In this document: one piece after another, positions 51,503-59,717 of the stretch
Layout of the letters: every line of letters begins with the position of its first letter
Position numbering within the stretch: position 1 is the first letter of the stretch
Assembly: GCA_963710625.1 (NCBI GenBank)
Contig: CAVQBG010000016.1
Location: 62,001 to 126,000 of the forward strand
Length of the DNA: 64,000 nt
Source: Sva-07 sp963710625
GTDB taxonomy: Bacteria; Actinomycetota; Acidimicrobiia; Acidimicrobiales; Ilumatobacteraceae
Direction of reading: 5' to 3'
The notes under the pieces: model-generated
The model's input: only the letters and a program-made list of their open reading frames with translations
Told to the model about the DNA's origin: nothing
Database searches by the model: none
Translations under genes and position numbers: made by a program

Positions 51503-51913
51503 TCACGCGGGTTCGAAGGCGAAGCCGATCGCTTCGGTACCGTGGTCGTCGGTGCCGAGCGAGTAGGTGGTGAGGCGAACCTTCATGCCGGTGCGGACGT
51601 GATCGGCGTCGGGCTCGACGTTGCGAAGGTTGCCGCGAACGCTCGTGCCGTCGCAGTCGACCACGCCGGAAACGAAGGGCACCTCGACGCCCGGTGCCGC
51701 GAACGCCACGATCGTGAACGTGCGCAGCTCCCCTTCGGTCGCGATGCGGACCCGGCGGAAGTCGGTCTGGAAGCAGGCGGCGCACGCGTTTCGACGGTCG
51801 AAGAAGCGCGCACCGCAGTTCGTGCACTCGTGGGCCACCAGGTGGGGGTCGCCGTCGTCGAGCACGAGGTACTCGACGAGTGGAACACGGGTCGGCGTTG
51901 CGGTGTCAGCCAT
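51503..51913 (-). CDS. OB-fold/zinc-ribbon (DUF35) acyl-CoA-binding partner protein
   Basis: This 136-residue protein has an N-terminal zinc ribbon (HECTNCGARFFDRRNACAAC) followed by an OB fold (ELRTFTIVAFAAPGVEVPF and onward). DUF35 proteins bind acyl-CoA and pair with thiolases or MaoC-type hydratases. The neighbour downstream is such a thiolase, supporting a two-subunit enzyme as in steroid side-chain degradation. Confidence 0.85.
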   Translation of the reverse strand: MADTATPTRVPLVEYLVLDDGDPHLVAHECTNCGARFFDRRNACAACFQTDFRRVRIATEGELRTFTIVAFAAPGVEVPFVSGVVDCDGTSVRGNLRNVEPDADHVRTGMKVRLTTYSLGTDDHGTEAIGFAFEPA

Positions 51914-52020
51914 TCACGCGAACGTACCGATTCCGACGCTTGGCCGACGACCCGGGAATCCCTCAGCGATGTGTCCGGGCGCGCGCAGGTCGCGCCGGAA
52001 CGCATGGCTGATGGGATGGG

Positions 52021-52479
52021 TCAGCGAGCCGTGGCCATGTCGGTGAGCCACGCGGGGAGCCGGGTCGGTCGTCCGGCCGTGGTGACGCAACCGTGCACGG
52101 TCACCCCGGTGGCGCGCACCTGCGCCACGCCGTCGGGATCGTCGACGGTGATCAGATAGGCCATCTGGAACGTGGCACGCGTGGCGCCGGCCAGCGCCAC
52201 GTGGACGTCGATCGTCTCGTCGAACTCCAGCGGCTGGCGATACTGCACGAACGACTCGAGCACCGGCGACTCGAGCCCGGCGTCGCGCCACTCGGTGAAC
52301 GGGTGGCCGATGTGGCGCAGGTACGTCACCCGTGTCTCCTCGAAGTACACGAGGTGATTGCTGTGGTGCACGATGCCCATCGCGTCGGTCTCGACGAACC
52401 GGACCCGGATGCGGTGGACGTATTCGTAGTCGTCCGGTGAGATCGACGGGTCGATGGTCAGGCGCACGCCGGCGACCAT
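52021..52479 (-). CDS. 4-hydroxybenzoyl-CoA thioesterase-family (hotdog) protein
   Basis: This 152-residue hotdog-fold protein has the YbgC/4HBT motif VRFVETDAMGIVHHSNHLVY with the catalytic aspartate, followed by RVTYLRHIG. It should hydrolyse an acyl-CoA. ATG at 52479 is chosen over the longer GTG-type start at 52512. It lies upstream of the DUF35-thiolase pair on the same strand, 107 bp away, consistent with a small acyl-CoA metabolism set. Confidence 0.82.
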   Translation of the reverse strand: MVAGVRLTIDPSISPDDYEYVHRIRVRFVETDAMGIVHHSNHLVYFEETRVTYLRHIGHPFTEWRDAGLESPVLESFVQYRQPLEFDETIDVHVALAGATRATFQMAYLITVDDPDGVAQVRATGVTVHGCVTTAGRPTRLPAWLTDMATAR

Positions 52480-52535
52480 ATCGCCCGGCGGGATCCGGCG
52501 TCGGGCCCGCACGGGCCCGGTCCTACAGTGGCGAC

Positions 52536-53000
52536 GTGACCCCCGCCGTCGTGACGCTGACCGCCGCCGGCATCGAGCACACGATCCACGAGTACGAACG
52601 CGGCGACGATCTCCACGACTTCGGACGCGAGGCGGCCGAGGCGCTCGGGTTGCCGTACGAGCAGGTGTTCAAGACGCTCGTCGTGGTCGTCGACGACGAG
52701 TTGGTCGTGGCGGTCGTTCCGGTCAGCTGCCAGCTCTCGATGAAGCGCGTGGCGGCCGCCGTCGGGGCGAAGAAGGCGGCGATGTGCGATCCGGCTCGAG
52801 CGGAACGTTCCTCCGGCTACATCGTCGGTGGCATCAGCCCCATCGGCCAGCGCAAGCGACTGCGCACGGTGCTCGACGAGACCGTGGAGCTCTTCGACAC
52901 GGTGTACGTCAGCGGTGGCAAGCGGGGCATGGACATCGGGCTGGCGCCGACCGACCTCGTGGCCGTACTCGACGCGACCGTCGCGCCGATCACCGCGTGA
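52536..53000 (+). CDS. ybaK: YbaK/EbsC-type Cys-tRNA(Pro) deacylase
   Basis: This 154-residue editing-domain protein hydrolyses mischarged Cys-tRNA(Pro). It shows HTIHEYERGDDLHDFGREAA, the VFKTLVVVVDDELVVAVVPV strand with the key lysine, and YIVGGISPIGQRKRL near residue 100. GTG at 52536 gives a normal length. It is divergent from the thioesterase gene (56 bp between starts) and convergent with the M48 protease gene. Confidence 0.88.
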   Translation: MTPAVVTLTAAGIEHTIHEYERGDDLHDFGREAAEALGLPYEQVFKTLVVVVDDELVVAVVPVSCQLSMKRVAAAVGAKKAAMCDPARAERSSGYIVGGISPIGQRKRLRTVLDETVELFDTVYVSGGKRGMDIGLAPTDLVAVLDATVAPITA

Positions 53001-53037
53001 CACCGCATCGAGCCGTTCGGCGACCACCGCGAGCGGA

Positions 53038-53931
53038 TCAGCGCGCTGGATGACGCATCAGCGCCTCGATACGGGCGACGCGGGTCCGAGCCGGTGGGTG
53101 TGACGCACCCAGGCGGGCCCGCCAGCCACGGGTGCGGTGACCGGTGCCTGCCGCCAGGATCTGACGCAATGCGCTGGCGAGCTCACGGCCGAACCCCATC
53201 CGTACCGCCCGACGGTCGGCCTCGAACTCCGACGAGTGGCCGACCAGGTTCGCGAGCGCGTCGCTCCCGCGCAGCGCCGCCGTGAACACCCAGGACAACC
53301 CGCTGAAGATCACCGCGAGCACCGCACCGACCGTGGCCACCAGTGGAGAGTCGCGCCCGAAGCTCTGCGCCGCGGCCTGCGCCACGTTCTCGAGGAAGAA
53401 CCCGATGCGGGCGAGCAGCACCACCGGTGCCGACAACCAGTGCCCGACCGTGATCGACACGGTGTGCAACCCGAGGTGGTGGCTCAGCTCGTGGGCGAGT
53501 ACGCCCCGGAGTTGGCCGCGCGACAGCTCGTCGACCGCGTAGGTCGTGACGACGACGAGGTGTCCTCCGCAGGCGTAGGCGTTGAGCTCGTCCGACGGGA
53601 GCACCCGCACGACGTAGCGGCTGGCGGGCAGGTGGTTGGCCTGGGCGATCTGGCTCCACAGCGGCTCGATGATCGCCGCCTCGGTCGCCGACGGCACGCG
53701 TGCGCCGAGGATCGGGGTGAGCACCAGCACCTGGATCGGTCGCACGAACAGCGTGAGTCCGGCGACGAGGAACCCGAGCACGAACCACCAGAACGACAAC
53801 GGCGTCAACCAGCCGATCGGCAACCAGATCACGAAGAGCGCCAGCAGGCTGAACGGCACGATGGCGACGACGGGCGCGAAGGCCCAGATCGCTCCACGGT
53901 CGACGCGCCTGGCGCCCGGGTGTGCTCGCAT
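53038..53931 (-). CDS. membrane M48 family zinc protease (HtpX-like)
   Basis: This 297-residue protein has two N-terminal TM helices (AFAPVVAIVPFSLLALFVIW and the FWWFVLGFLVAGLTLFV segment), the zinc motif AHELSHH (H147, E148, H151) and the third ligand in SSEFEADRRAV. Further hydrophobic segments lie between. HtpX-like proteases clear damaged membrane proteins. ATG at 53931 is preferred to 53952. Confidence 0.87.
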   Translation of the reverse strand: MRAHPGARRVDRGAIWAFAPVVAIVPFSLLALFVIWLPIGWLTPLSFWWFVLGFLVAGLTLFVRPIQVLVLTPILGARVPSATEAAIIEPLWSQIAQANHLPASRYVVRVLPSDELNAYACGGHLVVVTTYAVDELSRGQLRGVLAHELSHHLGLHTVSITVGHWLSAPVVLLARIGFFLENVAQAAAQSFGRDSPLVATVGAVLAVIFSGLSWVFTAALRGSDALANLVGHSSEFEADRRAVRMGFGRELASALRQILAAGTGHRTRGWRARLGASHPPARTRVARIEALMRHPAR

Positions 53932-54087
53932 AGCGGTGGTCAGAATACGCACCGTGGTTGCCGTGGGGGAGCGGTCTGGTGTTGTTCAAGATCAGCGGGT
54001 GTCGTCGCCGATGGTGCGTTGCGACGGTTACTGTCGTGCTGCGGTCGGTGGGCAGTGTTCGATCATGGGCGGAGTGAGGAATCCAGG

Positions 54088-55818
54088 GTGCAGAGAACGT
54101 CGACGACAGCGAACACTGTCGAGCAGCAGCGTGTGCGCTCCCTGCTCGACGAGTCCGCGCGTTGCCGTGCCTCGGACATCGACCGTGCGCGCCAGCTCGC
54201 TCTCGACGCCCGGGTGATGGCGCGGGCGCATGATCTGCGGACCGACGAAGCCGAAGCGCTGTATCAACTCGCGTCGGTCGCGCACCAACGTGGGCGTACC
54301 GAATACGCCTTCGCGCTGGCGTCCGAGGCGGTCGAGCTCGCCGAGCCGAACGAGATCAGTCTCACCCTTGCGTGGTCGCTCCACCTGATCGGCGTCGTCT
54401 ACTACCAGGCGAGCAACTACCCCGGTGCGCTCGACCACTGTCTGCGCGCGCTCCAGGTGTACCGCGCCACCGACCACGTCGTCGACGAGGGACGGATCCT
54501 TCACTCGATCGCCGCGATCTACCAGTCGATGGCCGACTACGACCGGGCGATCAGCACTTACGAGAACGCCCTCGCCGTCAACGAGGCGCTCGGCCGACCG
54601 GATGTGGACGCCATGGTGCTGGGCAATCTCGCTCGGATCCGCGGGCGACGGGGCGAGCACCTCGAAGCGATCGTGCTGGGACGTCGGGCGGTCGACCTCG
54701 CCCGTGAGCACGCTCCGGCCCTGGTCGGCAGTCTGCTCGCCGACCTCGCCGAGGCGCATGCCGGAGTGGCCGACCACGACGGGGCCGATTCCTGTTTCTC
54801 GGAAGCCCGCAAGGACTGGGACCGTCGGGCGACCAACGGAGAGCAGCTCAGCCCCGCCGAGCAGCTCGGGGTGATGGTGTCCGAGGGCCGGGTGGCGCTG
54901 CGCAACGGCGATGCCGATGGTGCCATCGCGACACTGCTCGCCGCCCTCGATCTCGCCGATCGCACCGACCACCGCGAACTCGAACTCGAACTGCACGATC
55001 TGCTGGCCATCGCCTGCAAACAGGCCAGGCGGTTCGCCGAAGCACTCGAACACCGTGAGCGGCACTTCGCGCTCCACCGGGAGATCTTCACCGACGCCGC
55101 CGACCTCCGGCTTCGCACGATCCAGGTCGCCCACGACAACGAATCGGCCCGCCAGCTCGCCGAGATCACGCGGTTGAAGACCACGGGGCTCATTGCCGAC
55201 TACGCCGCCGCGCACGCCGACGTCGATGCGTACCACCTCGAGGCCTACGAACGCGTCGCTGCGCTCGCCGAGTTCCGCGGCGGCAACACCACCAAGCACA
55301 CCAATGCCGTCGGCGACCTCGCCGCAGAGATCGGTCACGCGATCGGCCAGGCACCCGAGTGGTGCGAACGGTTGCGCCTCGCGGCCCGCCTCCACGACAT
55401 CGGCAAGGTCGCCGTGTCCGACACGGTGCTGCTCAAGCCCGGTCCGTTGACGATCGACGAGTACGACGAAGTCAAGCAGCACACCGTGCTCGGGCGGCGA
55501 CTGTTGTCCGGGGTGTCCACCGAGCTCTTCACCCTTGCGGCCGAGGTCGCCTGGTCCCATCACGAGTGGTGGGACGGATCGGGCTATCCCAATGGCATCA
55601 ACGGCTTGGCGATCCCGTTGTCCGGTCGCATCGTCGCGATCGCCGACGTGTTCGACTCGTTGTCGACCCGGCGCGTCTACAAGCGCGAGTGGAACCTCGC
55701 CGAGGCCGTCCGGTTCGTGATGTCCGGTTCCGGCACGCAGTTCCAGCCGGATCTCGTCGACGCGTTCGTCAAGGTGATGGTCGCCCGCCATCCCGAACTC
55801 GCTCCCGAGCTCCGCTGA
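54088..55818 (+). CDS. TPR-repeat protein fused to an HD-GYP phosphodiesterase domain
   Basis: The first 370 residues or so of this 576-residue protein are tetratricopeptide-like helices (LYQLASVAHQRGRTEYAFAL, VDEGRILHSIAAIYQSMADY). A linker follows, and then an HD-GYP domain from about 405 with HTNAVGDLAAEIG, LAARLHDIGKVAVSD and the GYP signature HHEWWDGSGYPNGI. HD-GYP enzymes hydrolyse cyclic di-GMP; the key residues are intact. There is no receiver, GAF or TM domain. The TPR array resembles the bacterial-type regulators that replace a sensor. GTG at 54088 is preceded by GAGGA. Confidence 0.86.
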   Translation: MQRTSTTANTVEQQRVRSLLDESARCRASDIDRARQLALDARVMARAHDLRTDEAEALYQLASVAHQRGRTEYAFALASEAVELAEPNEISLTLAWSLHLIGVVYYQASNYPGALDHCLRALQVYRATDHVVDEGRILHSIAAIYQSMADYDRAISTYENALAVNEALGRPDVDAMVLGNLARIRGRRGEHLEAIVLGRRAVDLAREHAPALVGSLLADLAEAHAGVADHDGADSCFSEARKDWDRRATNGEQLSPAEQLGVMVSEGRVALRNGDADGAIATLLAALDLADRTDHRELELELHDLLAIACKQARRFAEALEHRERHFALHREIFTDAADLRLRTIQVAHDNESARQLAEITRLKTTGLIADYAAAHADVDAYHLEAYERVAALAEFRGGNTTKHTNAVGDLAAEIGHAIGQAPEWCERLRLAARLHDIGKVAVSDTVLLKPGPLTIDEYDEVKQHTVLGRRLLSGVSTELFTLAAEVAWSHHEWWDGSGYPNGINGLAIPLSGRIVAIADVFDSLSTRRVYKREWNLAEAVRFVMSGSGTQFQPDLVDAFVKVMVARHPELAPELR

Positions 55819-55833
55819 CACGCTCGCGGGAGG

Positions 55834-56472
55834 TCAGCTCAGCGCGTTGGCCACCCAGCGCCGCACGAATGCTGCCAGGTCATCGACGGTGACGTCGTCG
55901 CCGAGCCGTCCGTTGCGGTACGAGTTGGAGAACGACGAGACCGCGCCGAGCACGCCGACGGCGATCAACCTCGACGGTGCGTCCGCGATGTCACCGGCCC
56001 GTTGGCCCTCCTCGACGAGTCGCTGCACGTCGCCGAGATAGACGCCGGCTCCCTCGTCGAGGACCCCAGCGACGTCGGGATCGGTGCGCTCGACGTCGAG
56101 CAGCGCGAAGTAGGCCGCGTGGTCGGCCATGAACCGGACGCTCGCCTCGGCCCCGTCGGTGATCCGCGTCACCGCCGAAGCGGACGGATCGAGCACCGCC
56201 CCCTGGGCACGGCGCAACCGGAGGCGCATGGTGCGCACGAGCTCGGCGAAGAGGTCGCCCTTCGTCGGGAAGTACCAGTAGAAGAGGCCCTTGGCGACGC
56301 CGGCGGCAGCGCAGATGTCGGCGATCCGGGTGGCCGCGTAGCCGCGGTCGGCGAACAGCTCCGCTGCGGCCGCGAGCAGCTGCTGTTTGCGTTCGAGGCC
56401 GTGCTCGGTGTGACGGCGTTCGTCGGAGGGCTCCGGTGGGGCGGGGGAGTCGAGGCGGCCGACGTTCGTCAC
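55834..56472 (-). CDS. TetR family regulator, probably of fatty acid or ferredoxin-linked genes
   Basis: This 212-residue TetR protein has a helix-turn-helix KQQLLAAAAELFADRGYAAT and RIADICAAAGVAKGLFYWYF. GTG at 56472 is chosen because the upstream extension runs through the palindrome and the ferredoxin gene. It is divergent from the ferredoxin gene, and a perfect 28-bp palindrome lies between them. That arrangement suggests autoregulation plus control of the ferredoxin. Confidence 0.83.
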   Translation of the reverse strand: MTNVGRLDSPAPPEPSDERRHTEHGLERKQQLLAAAAELFADRGYAATRIADICAAAGVAKGLFYWYFPTKGDLFAELVRTMRLRLRRAQGAVLDPSASAVTRITDGAEASVRFMADHAAYFALLDVERTDPDVAGVLDEGAGVYLGDVQRLVEEGQRAGDIADAPSRLIAVGVLGAVSSFSNSYRNGRLGDDVTVDDLAAFVRRWVANALS

Positions 56473-56485
56473 GGCGACAGTCCAA

Positions 56486-56513
56486 CCGATCTTGACCCGC
56501 GGGTCAAGATCGG
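56486..56513. promoter_or_regulatory. perfect 28-bp palindrome, likely TetR operator
   Basis: The core TTGACCCGCGGGTCAA is extended by CCGATC on the left and GATCGG on the right without a mismatch. It lies 14 bp from the tetR GTG and 20 bp from the ferredoxin ATG, so it would cover both promoters. The core matches the style of sites bound by TetR regulators of acyl-CoA and P450/ferredoxin genes. Confidence 0.75.
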
Positions 56514-56532
56514 CTGCGGCGCCCTGGCTACC

Positions 56533-56853
56533 ATGACGGCGATGGCCGGCACCCGAGACGAGCGCATCGAGGCGCGTCGGCGCAACGAGAAGTGGCAGAA
56601 CGTGCCGCTGCGCATCGAGATGTCCGAGTGCATCAATTGCGACGCCTGCCTGCGGCACTGCCCGCCGCATTTCGGTGCGATCTTCAACCACGGCGCCGAC
56701 GTGATCATCATTCCGGAGCTGTGCAGCGGATGCGACAAGTGCCTGCCCGCGTGCCCGGTCGACTGCATCTATCCCGACCCCGACTGGCAGGCCTCCACCG
56801 TCCCCGACGACTGGTGGGACGAACCCCTCAGCGACAACGACCCCTACCGCTGA
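56533..56853 (+). CDS. 2x[4Fe-4S] ferredoxin-like protein
   Basis: This 106-residue protein has two classic clusters: CINCDACLRHCPP and CSGCDKCLPACPVDCIYP. The region between (HFGAIFNHGADVIIIPELC) is longer than in small clostridial ferredoxins, and both ends carry extra residues with an acidic C-terminus (DDWWDEPLSDNDPYR). ATG at 56533 is used; 56542 is an alternative. It is single-gene and ends 2 bp before the third 31-bp palindrome. Its redox partner is not in view. Confidence 0.85.
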   Translation: MTAMAGTRDERIEARRRNEKWQNVPLRIEMSECINCDACLRHCPPHFGAIFNHGADVIIIPELCSGCDKCLPACPVDCIYPDPDWQASTVPDDWWDEPLSDNDPYR

Positions 56854-56855
56854 CT

Positions 56856-56886
56856 GTTACGCCAGGGGTCAGACCCCAGACGTAAC
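56856..56886. repeat. 31-bp palindromic element, copy 3
   Basis: The left arm is GTTACGCCAGGGGTC, the centre is A, and the right arm is GACCCCAGACGTAAC. The left arm matches copy 2. Three further flanking bases on each side also pair (ACT at 56853-56855 with AGT at 56887-56889). It starts 2 bp after the ferredoxin stop. Confidence 0.8.
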
Positions 56887-56948
56887 AGTTTGGAACTTCC
56901 GGTGGGCGAAGTTCCGGAGTGGGGTTCGACCGAGTAGAAACGACACCC

Positions 56949-57713
56949 ATGACGACGCCACCCATTCTCCCCGGAGCCGAACCGATGTCGCACGAGGGCA
57001 CGACCGATGTCGGCGTGCTGGTCCTCCACGGATTCACCGGCAACCCGTCGTCGATGCGCGGCGTGGCCGAGGCGATGGCCGCCCTCGGCCATCACGTCGA
57101 GATGCCGCGGCTCCCCGGCCACGGCACGACGATCGTCGACATGCTCGACACGACCTGGGCCGACTGGACCGGGGAGGTCGCTGCTGCGCATGGCCGACTG
57201 GCCGAGCGGACCGACTCGATCGTCGTGGTCGGCCTGAGCATGGGCGGCGCGCTCACGCTGTGGGCGGGGCTGAACCTCCCGAACGTGGCGGGTCTCGTCT
57301 GCATCAACCCCGCGACGATCGCCCAGCCGCCCGCCGTCCTCGAGATGATCAGCGAGATGGTCGCCGAAGGCACCGAGGTTGCGCCGGCGATCGGCGGTGA
57401 CATCGCCGACCCCGATCAGACCGAGATCGCCTACGACGGCCTGCCGTTGCGGCCGATGCTGTCGTTCATGCACGACGGCATCACGCCCATGACCGATCGG
57501 TACGGCGAGCTCATGATGCCGCTGCTGCTGATCACATCACGACAGGACCACGTCGTCGAACCCGTCAACAGCGAGCACTTGGCGGTGAACTACAGCGGTG
57601 ACGTCGAGCACGTCTGGCTCGAGCGCAGCTACCACGTCGCCACCCAGGACTACGACGCCGACGAGATCAACCGACGAGCGGGCGAGTTCGTCGCCCGCGT
57701 CACCGCGGGCTGA
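56949..57713 (+). CDS. alpha/beta hydrolase (carboxylesterase/thermostable monoacylglycerol lipase type)
   Basis: This 254-residue hydrolase has the oxyanion stretch GVLVLHGFTGNPSSM, the nucleophile elbow VVGLSMGGAL (S97), the aspartate in ITSRQDHVVEP and the histidine in ERSYHVATQDYD. The HGFTGNP motif is that of the short carboxylesterase family (Est30-like). ATG at 56949 is preferred. It is followed after 3 bp by lgt, so they are likely co-transcribed. Confidence 0.87.
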   Translation: MTTPPILPGAEPMSHEGTTDVGVLVLHGFTGNPSSMRGVAEAMAALGHHVEMPRLPGHGTTIVDMLDTTWADWTGEVAAAHGRLAERTDSIVVVGLSMGGALTLWAGLNLPNVAGLVCINPATIAQPPAVLEMISEMVAEGTEVAPAIGGDIADPDQTEIAYDGLPLRPMLSFMHDGITPMTDRYGELMMPLLLITSRQDHVVEPVNSEHLAVNYSGDVEHVWLERSYHVATQDYDADEINRRAGEFVARVTAG

Positions 57714-57716
57714 CCC

Positions 57717-58736
57717 GTGCTCGCCGAGATCCCGAGTCCGTCGTTCAATTCGATCGACATCGGGCCGCTGAGCCTCAACCTGTACGGGCTGATGATCGCA
57801 CTCGGCGTGATCGCGGCCGTCTGGCTGTTCGGCAAGCGCCTCGAGGAGCGCGAGGTCGGGACCAGAGACGACGCGAGCGCGATCGCGATCTGGGCCGTGT
57901 TGGCGGGAGTGGTCGGCGCCCGGCTCTATCACGTGGTCACCGACTACGACCGGTTTCGCAACAACTGGGGCGAGATCCCCGCGATCTGGAACGGTGGGCT
58001 CGGCATCCCGGGTGGGCTGCTGTTCGGAACCGCGGTCGGCATGTACATGGCCCAGCGGCGGCACATCCCGATCGCCGTCGGTGCGACGTGTGCGGCGCCG
58101 GCGATCGCCCTCGCCCAGGCGATCGGTCGCTGGGGCAACTACTTCAATCAGGAGCTCTACGGCCGCCCCACCGACCTTCCGTGGGCACTGCAGATCGATG
58201 CCGGCCACCTCGAATCCGGCTACGCGGTCGGCACCACGTTCCACCCGACGTTCCTCTACGAATCGCTGTGGAGCCTCGGGCTCTGCTTCGTGCTGCTGTG
58301 GATCGACCGGAGGTGGCGTCCCGCGCCCGGCCAGCTCTTCGTGATGTACGTGATCGGCTACGGCGCCGGCCGCTTCTGGGTCGAGGGCCTGCGGATCGAT
58401 CGCGCCGACGAGTTCTTCGGGCTGCGGCTCAATCAGATCGTGGCGCTCGCCGCCGTGGTGATCGGCCTCGTCGTGCTCGCCTGGATGCGCCGACACCCGA
58501 TCCCTGAGCCGGTCGTCGGAGGGCACGCTGACCGACCCGGCGACGAGGACGACGATCTGTCGGCGGCGCCCACTGTCGAGGAGACCGCTGACGACGGTCA
58601 GGACGTTGCCGTCAAGGAGACCGCTGACGACGGTCAGGACGTTGCCGTCGAGGAGACCGCGGGTGACGGCCAGGATGCCGCTGCCGACGACGTCGGAGAC
58701 GCCTCCGACGAGGAGCCGACGACGTCGGAGACGTAG
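57717..58736 (+). CDS. lgt: prolipoprotein diacylglyceryl transferase with repetitive acidic tail
   Basis: This 339-residue integral membrane protein transfers diacylglycerol from phosphatidylglycerol to the lipobox cysteine. Several TM helices are seen, with the signature GRWGNYFNQELYGRPTD and the YGAGRFWVEGLR segment, and HPTFLYESLW. The enzyme proper ends near residue 265. The remaining tail is a cytoplasmic, acidic, low-complexity extension built on three 12-residue repeats. The GTG start at 57717 is 3 bp from the esterase stop. Lipoproteins encoded here (28572, 33709) would be substrates. Confidence 0.92.
   Translation: MLAEIPSPSFNSIDIGPLSLNLYGLMIALGVIAAVWLFGKRLEEREVGTRDDASAIAIWAVLAGVVGARLYHVVTDYDRFRNNWGEIPAIWNGGLGIPGGLLFGTAVGMYMAQRRHIPIAVGATCAAPAIALAQAIGRWGNYFNQELYGRPTDLPWALQIDAGHLESGYAVGTTFHPTFLYESLWSLGLCFVLLWIDRRWRPAPGQLFVMYVIGYGAGRFWVEGLRIDRADEFFGLRLNQIVALAAVVIGLVVLAWMRRHPIPEPVVGGHADRPGDEDDDLSAAPTVEETADDGQDVAVKETADDGQDVAVEETAGDGQDAAADDVGDASDEEPTTSET
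58578..58685 (+). repeat. three 36-bp repeats in the lgt 3' end
   Basis: Three units of 36 bp encode EETADDGQDVAV, KETADDGQDVAV and EETAGDGQDAAA. The first two are nearly identical at DNA level. In-frame slippage could change tail length between strains. Confidence 0.85.
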
Positions 58737-58889
58737 CCAGGTTTGTGGGCGCTCGACCAACGGTCGGTCCACGACAGCAGGCAACCGACGGAGTCGTCGC
58801 GTGACCCGGTTCGGGGTAGTGCCTGCACCACCTCGCATTCGTCCCTGGGCACTCTGTCGCCGAGCTCCACCCTCGCGGACGATGGAGCC

Positions 58890-59717
58890 ATGAACCAGAC
58901 AGAGCAGCACCCATCCACCCCGAACCAGCCGTCCGGGCACTACATCAGCCGAAATCAGCTCTCCGTTGCCATCGGTGTCGGTGTCGCGCTGGTGCTCGCC
59001 CTCGTGTTCGCCGCCGGTGCAGCACTCGGTTCCACCTCCACCGCGTCGGGCAACGAGGCGCTGCCGCCCGTCGTGGTGCCGTCGACCGAGCCGCCTCCCG
59101 ACACGGCGCCGACGTCGACCGAACCACCGATTGACTCGACGCCACCGTCGACCGAGCCACCAGCCCCGACGATGACCACCCCGCCGCCGTCGACCGAGCC
59201 ACCGCCGCCGACCACGCTGCCGACCCCGCCGACCACGCTGCCGACCCCGCCGACCACGCTGCCGACCCCGCCGCCGCCGACCACGCTGCCGACGCTGCCG
59301 ACCACGCTGCCGACCACGCCTCCGCTTCCGCCGCCGACCACGCTGCCGACCACGCCTCCGCCTCCGCTGCCGACCACGCCTCCGCCGCCGGAACTCGCTC
59401 AGATCGTCGTCCAGGTCACCGACATCGTCGGCGAGGCGTCGCTGCACCTCGATGGCTCGAGGATCGCCGGCACCGGTGACAGCTTCACGGTCGGTGCCGA
59501 GTCGATCGCCCCGATCAACCTGACCGACAGGTTGCAGAACCGCCCCGGCACGCTGGTGCTCGACTTCTGGAAGTTCCCGTGCTGGAACGCCGAGGTGAAC
59601 ATCGAGTTCTTCGTCGACGGCAGACTGGCCGACAAACGGAGCATGCGTGAGTGCGACGGTGACCTGAACTGGAGCTGGGACGTCGATCCCATCGCCGGCA
59701 CGGTGACCCGCACGTGA
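58890..59717 (+). CDS. membrane protein with long Pro/Thr-rich spacer
   Basis: This 275-residue protein has one N-terminal TM helix (VAIGVGVALVLALVFAAGAA). About 110 residues of proline/threonine repeats of the PPTTLPTP kind follow, then a globular C-terminal domain of about 105 residues (QIVVQVTDIVGEASLHLDGS and onward, with two cysteines). The spacer probably carries the domain through the cell wall. I do not recognise the domain. ATG at 58890 follows GGAG. Its stop overlaps the start of the receiver protein (GTGA), so the two are coupled. Confidence 0.72.
   Translation: MNQTEQHPSTPNQPSGHYISRNQLSVAIGVGVALVLALVFAAGAALGSTSTASGNEALPPVVVPSTEPPPDTAPTSTEPPIDSTPPSTEPPAPTMTTPPPSTEPPPPTTLPTPPTTLPTPPTTLPTPPPPTTLPTLPTTLPTTPPLPPPTTLPTTPPPPLPTTPPPPELAQIVVQVTDIVGEASLHLDGSRIAGTGDSFTVGAESIAPINLTDRLQNRPGTLVLDFWKFPCWNAEVNIEFFVDGRLADKRSMRECDGDLNWSWDVDPIAGTVTRT

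Noticed and set aside
53001..53037. Possible terminator between convergent ybaK and M48 genes
   Set aside because: No convincing inverted repeat of more than five base pairs was found by eye.
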